Assembly (NCBI GenBank): GCA_900768265.1
Contig: CAAGCF010000024.1
Span: 1-46,711, forward strand
Length of the DNA stretch: 46,711 bases
From: an uncultured Collinsella sp.
GTDB lineage: Bacteria; Actinomycetota; Coriobacteriia; Coriobacteriales; Coriobacteriaceae
Direction of reading: 5' to 3'
Shown here: positions 15,712-24,017 of the stretch, piece after piece
Numbering within the stretch: the stretch's first letter is position 1
How the letters are laid out: every line of letters begins with the position of its first letter
Notes under the pieces: model-generated
Databases searched by the model: none
What the model was told of the DNA's origin: nothing
What the model saw: the letters and a program-made list of their open reading frames with translations, nothing else
Position numbers and translations under genes: made by a program

Positions 15712-16894
15712 CGAGAAGCGCCTCCACTCCGGGCAGGGCCTTACCCTCGACGAGCTCCATGGAAGCGCCACCACCGGTGGAGATCCAGCTCATCTTGTCG
15801 GCCAGGTTGAACTTGTTGACGGCTGCGACAGAGTCGCCACCGCCGATGATCGAGGTGCAGTCGGCCTCGGCGACAGCCTCGGCGATAGCCTGGGTGCCGT
15901 GAGCGAAGTTGTCGAACTCGAAGACGCCCATGGGGCCGTTCCAGAACACGGTCTTGGCGCCCTTGACGGCCTCGGCGTAAAGCTCCTCGGTCTTGGGGCC
16001 GATGTCCATGCCCTCACGATCGTCGGGGATAGCGTCGGAAGCGACAACCTCGGGGGCAGCGTCCTCGCCAAAGTGATCGGCAACACGGTTGTCGATGGGG
16101 AGCAGGATCTTGACGCCCTTCTCCTCGGCCTTCTTGAGCATCTCGCCGGCGCGCTCGACCCAGTCCTCTTCCTTGAGGGACTGACCGACGGTCAGGCCCT
16201 GAGCCAGGAAGAAGGTGTAGGCCATACCGCCACCGATGATCAGGGTGTCAGCGGAGTCGATGAGGTGATCGAGAACGCCGATCTTGGAGGAAACCTTGGA
16301 ACCGCCGACGATAGCGACGAAGGGGCGCTCGGGCTCGGCGAAGATGCCGGTCAGCGTGTCGACCTCCTTCTCGAGCAGGAAGCCGGCGACGGCGGGCAGG
16401 TAAGCGGCGGGGCCCACAACGGAACCCTGAGCGCGGTGAGCGGTACCGAAAGCATCGAGAACGAAGACGTCGCCATAGGAAGCGAGCTTCTTGGCGATCT
16501 CGGGATCGTTCTTCTTCTCACGCTTATCGAAGCGGACGTTCTCGAGAACGAGAACCTTGCCCGGCTCGACGGCAGCGACAGCCTCGGCAGCCTTCTCGCC
16601 GTAGGTGTCGGCGACAAAGGCAACGTCGAGACCAGAGAGCTCGGCGAGCTTCTTGGCGACGGGCTCGAGGGACAGCTCGGGCTGGAAGCCGGTGCCATCA
16701 GGACGGCCGAGGTGGCTCATGAGGATGACGCGAGCGTTGTGCTCAACGAGATAGTTGATGGTGGGCAGGGCAGCCTTGATACGGGTGGTGTCGCCAACGA
16801 CGCCATCCTTGATAGGCACGTTGAAGTCAACGCGGACGAGAACGCGCTTGCCGTCGACATCGATGTCGCGGACGGTCTTCTTGGTAAAGGCCAT
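15704..16894 (-). CDS. pgk: Phosphoglycerate kinase
   Basis: A 396-residue glycolytic kinase that makes ATP from 1,3-bisphosphoglycerate. RVDFNVP, SHLGRPDG, and the nucleotide loop GGGMAYTF and GGGDSVAA are present. AAAGGTAG lies 9 nt before the ATG at 16894. It is separated from gapA by the gapA terminator and a short stem (GTCTGCC/GGCAGAC, 16918-16940), so pgk-tpiA-gpmI is transcribed by readthrough or from a promoter I could not identify. Confidence 0.95.
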   Translation of the reverse strand: MAFTKKTVRDIDVDGKRVLVRVDFNVPIKDGVVGDTTRIKAALPTINYLVEHNARVILMSHLGRPDGTGFQPELSLEPVAKKLAELSGLDVAFVADTYGEKAAEAVAAVEPGKVLVLENVRFDKREKKNDPEIAKKLASYGDVFVLDAFGTAHRAQGSVVGPAAYLPAVAGFLLEKEVDTLTGIFAEPERPFVAIVGGSKVSSKIGVLDHLIDSADTLIIGGGMAYTFFLAQGLTVGQSLKEEDWVERAGEMLKKAEEKGVKILLPIDNRVADHFGEDAAPEVVASDAIPDDREGMDIGPKTEELYAEAVKGAKTVFWNGPMGVFEFDNFAHGTQAIAEAVAEADCTSIIGGGDSVAAVNKFNLADKMSWISTGGGASMELVEGKALPGVEALLDA

Positions 16895-16950
16895 GTTTGC
16901 TTCTACCTTTCGTACGTGTCTGCCTCCCATTACGGCAGACGATTTCCTAT

Positions 16951-16997
16951 AAAAAGGGCGCGACCCTAGGGTGTAAGCCCTATAAGGCCGCGCCCTT
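16951..16997 (-). terminator. Terminator after gapA
   Basis: On the minus strand AAGGGCGCG and CGCGCCCTT pair around an inner TAGGG/CCCTA stem, followed by TTTTT. It lies about 38 nt past the gapA stop. Confidence 0.85.
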
Positions 16998-17034
16998 CTT
17001 TAGACGCTCAACGAGCTATTCGCTAAAAGCTAAA

Positions 17035-18060
17035 TTAAGCAACGAACTTCTCGAAGTACTTGATGGTGCGGACCATCTGAGAGGTGTAAGAGTTCTCGTT
17101 GTCGTACCAAGAGGTGACCTGAACGAGGGTCTGGCCGTTGCCGAGGTCAGAGCACATGGTCTGAGTGGCGTCGAAGATGGAGCCATGGGTCTCGCCGATG
17201 ATGTCGGTGGAGACGATGTCGTCCTCGTTGTAACCGAAGGTCTCGGAGATGGTGGCAGCGTAGGCCTTCATAGCGGCGTTGACCTCGTCGACGGTGACCT
17301 TCTTGTCAACGACAGCGTAGAGGTTGGTGATGGAGCCGGTCGGCGTCGGGACGCGCTGGGCGGCACCGATGAGCTTACCGTTGAGCTCGGGGAGAACCAG
17401 GCCGATAGCCTTGGCAGCACCGGTGGTGTTGGGGACGATGTTGACGGCGCAGGCGCGGCTACGACGCTTGTTGCCCTTGCGCTGCGGGCCGTCGAGCGGC
17501 ATCTGGTCGCCGGTCCAGGCGTGAATGGTGGTCATGATGCCGGACACGATGGGAGCGAAGTCGTTCAGACCCTTGGCCATCGGGGCGAGGCAGTTGGTGG
17601 TGCAGGAAGCAGCGGAGATGATGTTGTCCTCAGCGGTCAGCGTCTCGTGGTTGACGTTGTACACGATGGTGGGCAGATCGCTGCCGGCCGGAGCGGAGAT
17701 GACGACCTTCTTGGCGCCAGCGTTGATGTGGGCCTGAGCCTTAGCCTTGCTGGTGTAGAAGCCGGTGCACTCGAGAACGACGTCGACGTCGAGGTCGCCC
17801 CAAGGCAGGTTGTTGGCGTCGGCCTCCTTGTAGATCTTGATCTCCTTGCCGTCAACGGTGATGGAATCCTCGCCAGCAACGACCTCGTGATCGCGAGCGT
17901 AGTTGCCCTGCGTGGAGTCGTACTTCAGCAGGTAAGCGAGCATATCGGGAGAGGTGAGGTCGTTGATAGCGACGATCTCGGAGCCCTCATGACCGAACAT
18001 CTGACGGAAAGCCAGACGACCGATGCGACCGAAGCCGTTAATAGCAACCTTTACTGCCAT
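17035..18060 (-). CDS. gapA: Glyceraldehyde-3-phosphate dehydrogenase, type I
   Basis: A 341-residue dehydrogenase that oxidises and phosphorylates glyceraldehyde 3-phosphate. INGFGRIGRL is the Rossmann loop; Asp34 in NDLT favours NAD over NADP. The catalytic Cys153 lies in SCTTNC. AAAGGAG lies 5 nt before the ATG at 18060; an open frame extends to 18162 but lacks homology. It has its own promoter region and terminator, so it can be expressed separately from pgk. Confidence 0.96.
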   Translation of the reverse strand: MAVKVAINGFGRIGRLAFRQMFGHEGSEIVAINDLTSPDMLAYLLKYDSTQGNYARDHEVVAGEDSITVDGKEIKIYKEADANNLPWGDLDVDVVLECTGFYTSKAKAQAHINAGAKKVVISAPAGSDLPTIVYNVNHETLTAEDNIISAASCTTNCLAPMAKGLNDFAPIVSGIMTTIHAWTGDQMPLDGPQRKGNKRRSRACAVNIVPNTTGAAKAIGLVLPELNGKLIGAAQRVPTPTGSITNLYAVVDKKVTVDEVNAAMKAYAATISETFGYNEDDIVSTDIIGETHGSIFDATQTMCSDLGNGQTLVQVTSWYDNENSYTSQMVRTIKYFEKFVA

Positions 18061-18132
18061 TGTGTCTCCTTTCGTAAGGCCCCCGCAAGCTACAGCGCCT
18101 GCCGTTGAGGCCCACAAACTAACCACTCGCCT

Positions 18133-18208
18133 AATATACCTTTTTTTTGACTTGAATTTCACGAGAATGCTCGAAATTGAAAATCAAATTTGCGTTAAAA
18201 CGTTTTAA
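18133..18208 (-). promoter_or_regulatory. gapA promoter region with perfect palindrome
   Basis: A -10 TATATT (18133-18138, minus strand) lies 72 bp upstream of gapA. A match for the -35 is poor, the spacer being an A-tract. The perfect 14-bp palindrome TTAAAACGTTTTAA (18195-18208) lies about 57 bp upstream of the -10. Its centre CG and form resemble operators of LacI/CcpA-family regulators. The remaining 18061-18253 gap is A/T-rich and shows no gene. Confidence 0.5.
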
Positions 18209-18253
18209 AGAATAAAATAGCAGCTAAATCCGTATATAAGTCGATACTTTAAA

Positions 18254-19183
18254 CTACCTGTTTGCTTCAATGAGCTTTTCAAGCCTCAAAACTCGATGGT
18301 AGAGGGCCGACTTCGACAAGGGAGGGTCAGCCATCTCCCCTAAATCACGCAGCGACAGATCGGGATAGCGCTCGCGCAGGTCGCAAAAGACCGCCAAGGC
18401 ATCCGGAAGCGCATCGCGAAGGCCGCGCTGCTCGAGCTCATCGATAAGCGCAAGCTGATGCTGGGCAGCACCGGCGCTTCTGGTCTGGTTGGCGAGCTCG
18501 GCGTTCACGCGACGGTTCACATCGTTCTTAACCAACTTGACCGCGCGCGCCTCCTCAATCTCGGCAACGCTGCGCTTGGCACCAATCAGCTTTAATAGAT
18601 GCTCGATTTCCTCGGCGCTCTTAATGTACACGGCATATGACCCCCGCCGCGCATTAACACGAGCATGGACCCCAATCTGCCCCAACAGGTCGCAAAGCCC
18701 CTTGGCATATTGCTCACCCTGCACCGCGATCTCCAAATGGAAATCGCCGCGTGGATCGGCCACGAAGCCGCCCGCGATGAGCGCGCCGCGGATGTAGGCA
18801 AGCCTGCAGCAGGGACGGGCAACGATGTGTCGGGGAACACCAGCGACGAGCCCTCCTCTGCGGTCTAGAATGCCCAGCAGCACCAGAGCCTTGTCCAAGT
18901 CGGGTTGATCGGGCAGGGTAATGAGATAGTTACGGACCTTATGCAAGACCGATTTACGAACGGTGAATTCCGTTTTGAGCTTAAGGATGCGATGCGTCAG
19001 CGTGATCATCGTGCGCGCGACGGCTCCCGTCTCGGTCGCGACTGTCAAACGATACCGCCCGGAGCCGGCCAACGAAAGCGTACCGCTCACACGCGTCAGG
19101 GCGGCAAGCGTCGACAAATCGCAGTATTCACATTCGGGTTCGCAGCGCGCAAGCTCGTCGCGCACCTCAGCGGTAAACGACAT
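18254..19183 (-). CDS. whiA: DNA-binding protein WhiA
   Basis: A 309-residue protein with the N-terminal LAGLIDADG-like fold (TRVSGTLSLAGSGRYRLTV; RGALIAGGFVADPRGDFHLEI) and a C-terminal helix-turn-helix (LRDLGEMADPPLSKSALYHR). WhiA controls cell division and sporulation genes in streptomycetes and links metabolism to division in Bacillus. It follows rapZ by 6 nt. In most Gram-positives yvcK lies between these two; it is missing here. Confidence 0.93.
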   Translation of the reverse strand: MSFTAEVRDELARCEPECEYCDLSTLAALTRVSGTLSLAGSGRYRLTVATETGAVARTMITLTHRILKLKTEFTVRKSVLHKVRNYLITLPDQPDLDKALVLLGILDRRGGLVAGVPRHIVARPCCRLAYIRGALIAGGFVADPRGDFHLEIAVQGEQYAKGLCDLLGQIGVHARVNARRGSYAVYIKSAEEIEHLLKLIGAKRSVAEIEEARAVKLVKNDVNRRVNAELANQTRSAGAAQHQLALIDELEQRGLRDALPDALAVFCDLRERYPDLSLRDLGEMADPPLSKSALYHRVLRLEKLIEANR

Positions 19184-19189
19184 GCAGGC

Positions 19190-20092
19190 CTATGCCTTCG
19201 TGTTGGCGCGCGACAGGTCGCGGTGGGAGATGCTCACGTGATACTGGGCGCCTTCCAGGTAACGGGCCGTGGCCTCGGCAATGGCGACGCTACGGTGCTG
19301 TCCGCCCGTGCAGCCGATGGCGATAGAAAGCTGCGGCTTACCCTCCGCGATATAGCCCGGCATCACCGTATCGAGCAGCTGTGTCCAAGCCTTCCAAAAC
19401 TCCTGCGTCTTGGGGTGGTCCAGAACAAAATCGGAGACCTTTTTATCGAGACCGGTCATCGTGCGCATCTCGGGATCGTAGAACGGATTGGGCAGGAAGC
19501 GGACGTCGATCATAATGTCCGCCTCGACGGGCATGCCGTGCTTAAAGCCAAACGAGAACACATGGACGTCCATGAGCTGTTGGTCGGACAGTTCGGAAAA
19601 TGCCATACGTAGCTTGTTGCGCAGCGCAGAGGTGCGCAGACGGCTCGTGTCGATAATCATATCGGCTCGATCGCGCACGCCCTGCAGCTGAAGGCGCTCG
19701 CGCTGAATGGCATCGGCCGTAGTCTCCCCCGGCTTGGCAATGGGATGACGGCGGCGATTTTCGCTGTAGCGACGAATCAGCACCTCGTCAGAAGCCTCTA
19801 GGAACACAATGTCGCAGCTCATCTCGCGTTCTTCGAGCGCGGCGACCGCATCGAGCAACTCGTCAAACAGTCCCTGGCTACGCAAATCGCAGGTGACGGC
19901 GAGATGCCTGCCCACGCCCGTATTGATGCCGACGAGCTCGGCAAGCTGGGCGATGAGACGCGGAGGCAGGTTATCAATGCAAAAATAGCCCATGTCCTCG
20001 AACACGTGCATGGCCTGTGTGCGGCCCGATCCGGACATTCCGGTGATGATGACGATATCGGGGATGCGCTCCGAGCGCTCCGCCGCATCCAT
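19190..20092 (-). CDS. rapZ: RapZ-family nucleotide-binding protein
   Basis: A 301-residue P-loop protein with Walker A GMSGSGRTQ near residue 17-25, LEASDEVLIRRYSENRRRHP, and the C-terminal IGCTGGQHRSV motif typical of RapZ/YvcJ. In enterobacteria RapZ controls the glmS-regulating sRNAs; in Gram-positives the role is less clear, with nucleotide binding shown. The ATG at 20092 follows GGGAG by 5 nt. It is the first gene downstream of the nan operon terminator and is coupled to whiA. Confidence 0.92.
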   Translation of the reverse strand: MDAAERSERIPDIVIITGMSGSGRTQAMHVFEDMGYFCIDNLPPRLIAQLAELVGINTGVGRHLAVTCDLRSQGLFDELLDAVAALEEREMSCDIVFLEASDEVLIRRYSENRRRHPIAKPGETTADAIQRERLQLQGVRDRADMIIDTSRLRTSALRNKLRMAFSELSDQQLMDVHVFSFGFKHGMPVEADIMIDVRFLPNPFYDPEMRTMTGLDKKVSDFVLDHPKTQEFWKAWTQLLDTVMPGYIAEGKPQLSIAIGCTGGQHRSVAIAEATARYLEGAQYHVSISHRDLSRANTKA

Positions 20093-20122
20093 GGCATCTC
20101 CCTTTTGCATGTGCTGCCTCCC

Positions 20123-20160
20123 AAAAACAAGCGCGGGACCCAGCAACCCGGATCCCGCGC
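20123..20160 (-). terminator. Terminator after nanE
   Basis: On the minus strand GCGCGGGA/TCCCGCGC (20131-20160) with an inner CCGGGTTGCTGGG loop is followed by TTGTTTTT. It ends the sialic-acid operon 52 nt past the nanE stop and insulates rapZ. Confidence 0.85.
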
Positions 20161-20211
20161 GATCAATTGCCTATATTGAGTATACCGCCCCAAGCGGATA
20201 CGAGGCCTGTC

Positions 20212-20898
20212 TTACGCCTCAAGCGCAGCCTTGAACCAACTCGTAATACTCGTGGGGTGCGTGATGGCGGTGCCGACGACAACGGCCCAGGCTCCAGCAT
20301 CGATCGCGGCGCGAGCCTCCTCGGGCGTGTGCACGCGGCCCTCGCAGATGATGGGAAGACTGGGGAATTCCTCGGTCGCCTGACGCAGGAGCGGCAGATC
20401 GGGACCGTCGGCCATGGTGCAATCGATAGCGGCGACACCATGAGAAAGCGTGGTGGACACCAGGTCGAAGCCCATATCAACCGCACGGCGAATGTCCTCG
20501 ATGGTGGCACAATCCGCCATCAGGAGCACACCCTCCTCGTGCAGCGGACGGAAGGTGTCCTCGACGGTCTTGCCATCGGGACGCGGACGATCGGTGGCAT
20601 CGATCGCCACGATATCGGCACCCGCGGCAACGCAGGCGCGAGCGTGACGCAGCGTCGGCGTGATGTAAACGCCCTCGTGTCCATCCTTCCACAGGCCGAT
20701 GACGGGGATCTCACAGCGACCCTTAATGGCGGCAATGTCGGCAAGGCCCTGACAGCGAATGGCGGCGGCACCGCCAAGCTCGCAAGCGCGAGACATTTGA
20801 GCCATGGTCTCGGGCGTACGAAGCGGCTCGCCCATATACGCCTGAACGCTCACGACGAGCTTGCCCTTCAGGGATTGAATCAAAGGATCAACGGTCAT
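20212..20898 (-). CDS. nanE: N-acetylmannosamine-6-phosphate 2-epimerase
   Basis: A 228-residue TIM-barrel enzyme converting ManNAc-6-phosphate to GlcNAc-6-phosphate, the third step of sialic-acid breakdown. Family motifs include VSVQAYMGEPL, GGAAAIRCQG, GLWKDGH, DATDRPRPDG and ICEGRVHTPEEA. The ATG at 20898 follows AAAGG by 10 nt. It is the last gene of the nan operon; a family B foldback fills almost the whole gap to the upstream ROK kinase. Confidence 0.93.
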   Translation of the reverse strand: MTVDPLIQSLKGKLVVSVQAYMGEPLRTPETMAQMSRACELGGAAAIRCQGLADIAAIKGRCEIPVIGLWKDGHEGVYITPTLRHARACVAAGADIVAIDATDRPRPDGKTVEDTFRPLHEEGVLLMADCATIEDIRRAVDMGFDLVSTTLSHGVAAIDCTMADGPDLPLLRQATEEFPSLPIICEGRVHTPEEARAAIDAGAWAVVVGTAITHPTSITSWFKAALEA

Positions 20899-20923
20899 GT
20901 TCGACTCAACCTTTCTTAAAATA

Positions 20924-21021
20924 GCCTTCTGAGACACCGCACCTTGACGTTCAAACCGTCGCTCGCGTACCGAAGTACGCTTCGCTCCTCTTTCACGTCA
21001 ATCTGCGGCACCTCAGAAGGC
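20924..21021 (-). repeat. Foldback element, family B, copy 2 (candidate structured RNA)
   Basis: Read on the minus strand: outer helices GCCTTCTGAG/CTCAGAAGGC, CCGCA/TGCGG and TTGACGT/ACGTCAA, an internal loop (GAAAGAGGAGCGAA opposite GAGCGACGGTTTGA), and GCGTAC-TTCG-GTACGC at the tip. The loop and tip match the element at 2264-2363; the outer stems do not. It lies in the 140-nt nanK-nanE spacer, in the transcribed sense, 25 nt before the nanE start and around its ribosome-site region, so it could affect nanE translation. Confidence 0.7.
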
Positions 21022-21038
21022 GCACTTGGTAGTTATGT

Positions 21039-22004
21039 TTACTTCAACGACGCAAGAAGATGCTCAGCGGCACCGATGAGCGGAGCATCGCCCTCCAGAG
21101 ACCCGATGAGGATCGGCGTGTCCTGAAGCGGGTCGAGCGCCTGGCTGGCATAGCCCTCGTGCACCGAGTCCTTCCACGTCTGCGAGCGCCAATCGGGACC
21201 CTGGTGAATCACGCCGCCCGAAAGCACGATGACCTCCGGGTCAAGGATATTGGCGAGCGAGCCCAAGCTGGCGCCCAGCGCAAAGCCGGCGTCATGGATG
21301 ACCTCGGTCGCCTTTGCGTCGCCTGCACGGCACAGGTCGTTCACATCGCGACCGACCGAAGGACGGCTGGGGTCGACGCGGCCAAAGCGCTCATCGTACA
21401 TACGACCAATGGAAGTGCCCGAAGCAACCGACTCCAGATGGCCGGAACGCCCGCAGGCGCAGGGAATGCCGGCGGCAGCCGAGCACTCGATGTGGCCCAT
21501 ATGGCCAGCAGCACCATGGAAGCCCTGCATCACGCGGCCGTTCTCGACATATGCGCCGCCGATACCCGTACCGATGCCAAGACACAAGACGGAGAACTTG
21601 CCCTTGCCGACACCCCAGTGGGCCTCGCCCAGAGCGTGAGCCTGCACGTCGCCTACAACGGCAACGGGAAGACCGAGATCCTCGCGCAGACGCGGCCCCA
21701 GCTGAACGCCGGACCAGCCGGGCATGATCTCATTGGCATACGCGATGGCGCCCGTCTTGGGATCGACGACGCCAGCGGCACCGATACCGACGCCAAGGAC
21801 CTCGACATCGGGATTCGCCTCGAGAGCAGCCTTGATGGATGCCTCGATACGCTGGAAGACGGCCTCGCCGCCCTCTTGGGCCTCTGTGGGAACCTCGGCC
21901 TCAAAAACGGGATGGGGCACACTACCGTCAGCCGGGTACTCCATGATGGCAGTCGCGATCTTAGTTCCGCCGATATCGACAGAGCAGACGTACTTGTTCT
22001 CCAT
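21039..22004 (-). CDS. nanK: ROK-family sugar kinase, probable N-acetylmannosamine kinase
   Basis: A 321-residue ROK kinase. DIGGTKIA is the ATP phosphate loop, GDVQAHALGE carries the catalytic Asp, LGIGTGIGGAY is the second phosphate loop, and GHMGHIE supplies the sugar-binding residues. The zinc motif reads CACGRSGHLE, with His where the third Cys usually stands. AAGGAGAG precedes the ATG at 22004. Between nanA and nanE, ManNAc is the expected substrate; glucokinase activity cannot be excluded from sequence. Confidence 0.82.
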   Translation of the reverse strand: MENKYVCSVDIGGTKIATAIMEYPADGSVPHPVFEAEVPTEAQEGGEAVFQRIEASIKAALEANPDVEVLGVGIGAAGVVDPKTGAIAYANEIMPGWSGVQLGPRLREDLGLPVAVVGDVQAHALGEAHWGVGKGKFSVLCLGIGTGIGGAYVENGRVMQGFHGAAGHMGHIECSAAAGIPCACGRSGHLESVASGTSIGRMYDERFGRVDPSRPSVGRDVNDLCRAGDAKATEVIHDAGFALGASLGSLANILDPEVIVLSGGVIHQGPDWRSQTWKDSVHEGYASQALDPLQDTPILIGSLEGDAPLIGAAEHLLASLK

Positions 22005-22104
22005 GTCGCTCTCCTTCGGAGATAAAAACAACTACAGGAAATGCGCCGTCAGGCTAGCCGTCACAGCGCAGTAAAGGTTTTCCAGGTGTCCGAGATCGCC
22101 GAGA

Positions 22105-22146
22105 AACCGTGTGGCCATTGACCTAATGGGTCATGGCCACACGGTT
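22105..22146 (-). other. Stem-loop between nanA and the ROK kinase
   Basis: AACCGTGTGGCCA and TGGCCACACGGTT form a 13-bp perfect stem with further pairing near the loop. No T-tract follows on the minus strand. It probably stabilises or processes the operon mRNA rather than ending it. Confidence 0.6.
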
Positions 22147-22176
22147 GAACGGCGAGGTCGGGTGCCTGGGAAAGCT

Positions 22177-23097
22177 TTACAGGAGACCGTTGTCCTGGAG
22201 GACCTTCTTAATAGCCTCGACGTTCTCGCCAGTCATGGCCTTCACCGGGCGCGGCATGGTCGGGCTGTCGAAGATGCCCATGAGGTTCATAGCGGTCTTG
22301 AAGGCGCCGACGCCACCGGCATAGCCCTGGACGCCCGAGGTGACATCCCAGATGTGCGAAATCTCATTGAGGCGATCCTGCTCGGCCTTGACGGTAGCCC
22401 AGTCACCGGCCTGAGCGGCTTTCCACTGGCGCACGTAGCCCTCGGGCTCAACGTTGGCAAGGCCCGGGACAGAACCGTCGGCGCCACCGAGGTAAGCGCC
22501 GTCGACAACAACCTCGTGACCGGTGAGGATGCTCATCGGATGGCCGTTCTTCTCGTTCTCCTGAACGAGATAGCGGAACGAGATGTCATCACCCGAGGAA
22601 TCCTTGACGCCAGCAAGGACGCCCTCGGCGCCGAGCTTGGCAAGGAGCTTCCAGGGGAGCTTGGTGTGAACGCAGACGGGAATGTCATAGGCAAAGATGG
22701 GCAGGTCGAGCTCCTCGTGCAGGATGCGGAAGTGCTCCTCGACCTCGGTCATGCCCTGCAGGGCATAGAACGGGCAGGTGGCGACAAGCGCATCGGCGCC
22801 CAGCTCCTGAGCGACCTTGCCGTGCTCAATCATGCGCTCGGTCTCGGTATCGATGATGCCGACCAGGACGGGCACGCGGTGGTCGACGATACGAACGGCC
22901 TCGGCGATGATCTGGCGACGACGCTCATCGGTGGAGAAAACGACCTCGCCCGAAGAGCCCAGGAAGAACAGGCCATCGACGCCGGCATCGATCATGCGGT
23001 TGATGCTGCGCTCAAAGGAGGCAACGTCGAGCTGGTGGTCTTCGGTATCGGGAACAACGACGGGAGGGATAACGCCGGTGAATTTCTGAGTTGCCAC
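22177..23097 (-). CDS. nanA: N-acetylneuraminate lyase (DapA/NanA superfamily)
   Basis: A 306-residue class I aldolase expected to split N-acetylneuraminate into ManNAc and pyruvate. Schiff-base Lys165 (LAGVKDSSG) and Tyr137 (FAYDIP) fall at the same numbers as in E. coli NanA. The carboxylate-binding loop is GSSGE (47-51). A GTG start at 23097 was chosen, preceded by AAGGAGA at 5 nt; the longer frame to 23181 has no ribosome site. Alone it could be another DapA-family aldolase, but nanK and nanE downstream support the call. Confidence 0.82.
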   Translation of the reverse strand: MATQKFTGVIPPVVVPDTEDHQLDVASFERSINRMIDAGVDGLFFLGSSGEVVFSTDERRRQIIAEAVRIVDHRVPVLVGIIDTETERMIEHGKVAQELGADALVATCPFYALQGMTEVEEHFRILHEELDLPIFAYDIPVCVHTKLPWKLLAKLGAEGVLAGVKDSSGDDISFRYLVQENEKNGHPMSILTGHEVVVDGAYLGGADGSVPGLANVEPEGYVRQWKAAQAGDWATVKAEQDRLNEISHIWDVTSGVQGYAGGVGAFKTAMNLMGIFDSPTMPRPVKAMTGENVEAIKKVLQDNGLL

Positions 23098-23165
23098 AAG
23101 AATCTCCTTAGTTGTCTGGCGGGCGGCCCTATGCCACCCACTCTTGTTGGCAGTGTCCAGGCCGT

Positions 23166-24017
23166 CTAGGCCAAAGAACACGGGTAGAACGTTTGGTTAA
23201 AGAAGTCGACGACTTCGTTTTCGAACGCATTGATACGCTCATGAGCGTATTTGGCATAGATGATATGCCTCCGGTCACACTCAAGACCGTTGAATACGGC
23301 AAACTGATCCTTGGGATCGCTCACGGTATCCATAAGCGATGTGCCCATGAGCACCGATCCGCGCACCCGAGACGACAGCGCCTCGAGGCCGCCAGGAAGC
23401 GGATTGGCAACCGCCGTGCAGGCGAGGCCCCGCTCGTCCAGAGCAGAAACCGCCAGCGCGACTCCGCCGCCAAGACCCTCGCCCCATGCAAAGATGCGGT
23501 CGGGGTCCATGCCATCAAGATTGCGCGCCACCTTCGCCATCGCGCAACCCCAACGGACGCGCTTGACAAAAGCGGGCGAAGCAATCCCCCGCTGCAGGTC
23601 GTCCGCACCAGCGACATCGTCATCCAGCGCGAGGACGGCATACCCCATGGCGGCAAATCTCGTCATGTGATGCCAGCCGCGCACAGGCCGATCGATGTCG
23701 TGGAACATCAGGCACAGCGGCACGCGCTTAGATACTCGGGCACGACCAACAGGCTCAATCAAGCGAGCGTGGACCGCATCGTCACCGAGCTCAAAGGAAA
23801 TCTCCGAGTAACGAGCGCAGGGGTTAACAAAGTCAATCGCCGTAATGGCCTGGCCTTGAATCTCAAGATCCATAGCACATGTCTCCAAATCAGAAACATC
23901 TGCCTGAACATCACCGTGCCAGTCCCGATATTCAGCGAGCCTCGACGAGACCGTTCCGGGAATCCCCACAAGGTCGGAGACAATCAGCTCATTGACATTG
24001 CTCTCGCACTTAGACAT
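23166..24017 (-). CDS. CE7/AXE1-like hydrolase lacking the nucleophile, probable pseudoenzyme
   Basis: A 283-residue alpha/beta-hydrolase related to the intact esterase encoded just upstream; the two genes overlap by 8 nt. Shared features include QFAVFNGL (QFAVYNNL in the partner), the catalytic Asp in MDTVSDP and the His in YAHERI. At the nucleophile elbow the partner reads GASQGG but this protein reads GEGLGG, so the serine is replaced by glycine. The frame is open throughout, arguing against a dead gene. It may be a non-catalytic partner or may bind acylated sugars; this is inference. Confidence 0.7.
   Translation of the reverse strand: MSKCESNVNELIVSDLVGIPGTVSSRLAEYRDWHGDVQADVSDLETCAMDLEIQGQAITAIDFVNPCARYSEISFELGDDAVHARLIEPVGRARVSKRVPLCLMFHDIDRPVRGWHHMTRFAAMGYAVLALDDDVAGADDLQRGIASPAFVKRVRWGCAMAKVARNLDGMDPDRIFAWGEGLGGGVALAVSALDERGLACTAVANPLPGGLEALSSRVRGSVLMGTSLMDTVSDPKDQFAVFNGLECDRRHIIYAKYAHERINAFENEVVDFFNQTFYPCSLA

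Noticed and set aside
22177..23097. Dihydrodipicolinate synthase (dapA) for the lyase gene.
   Set aside because: The superfamily fits both, but Tyr137/Lys165 numbering and the nanK and nanE neighbours favour NanA.
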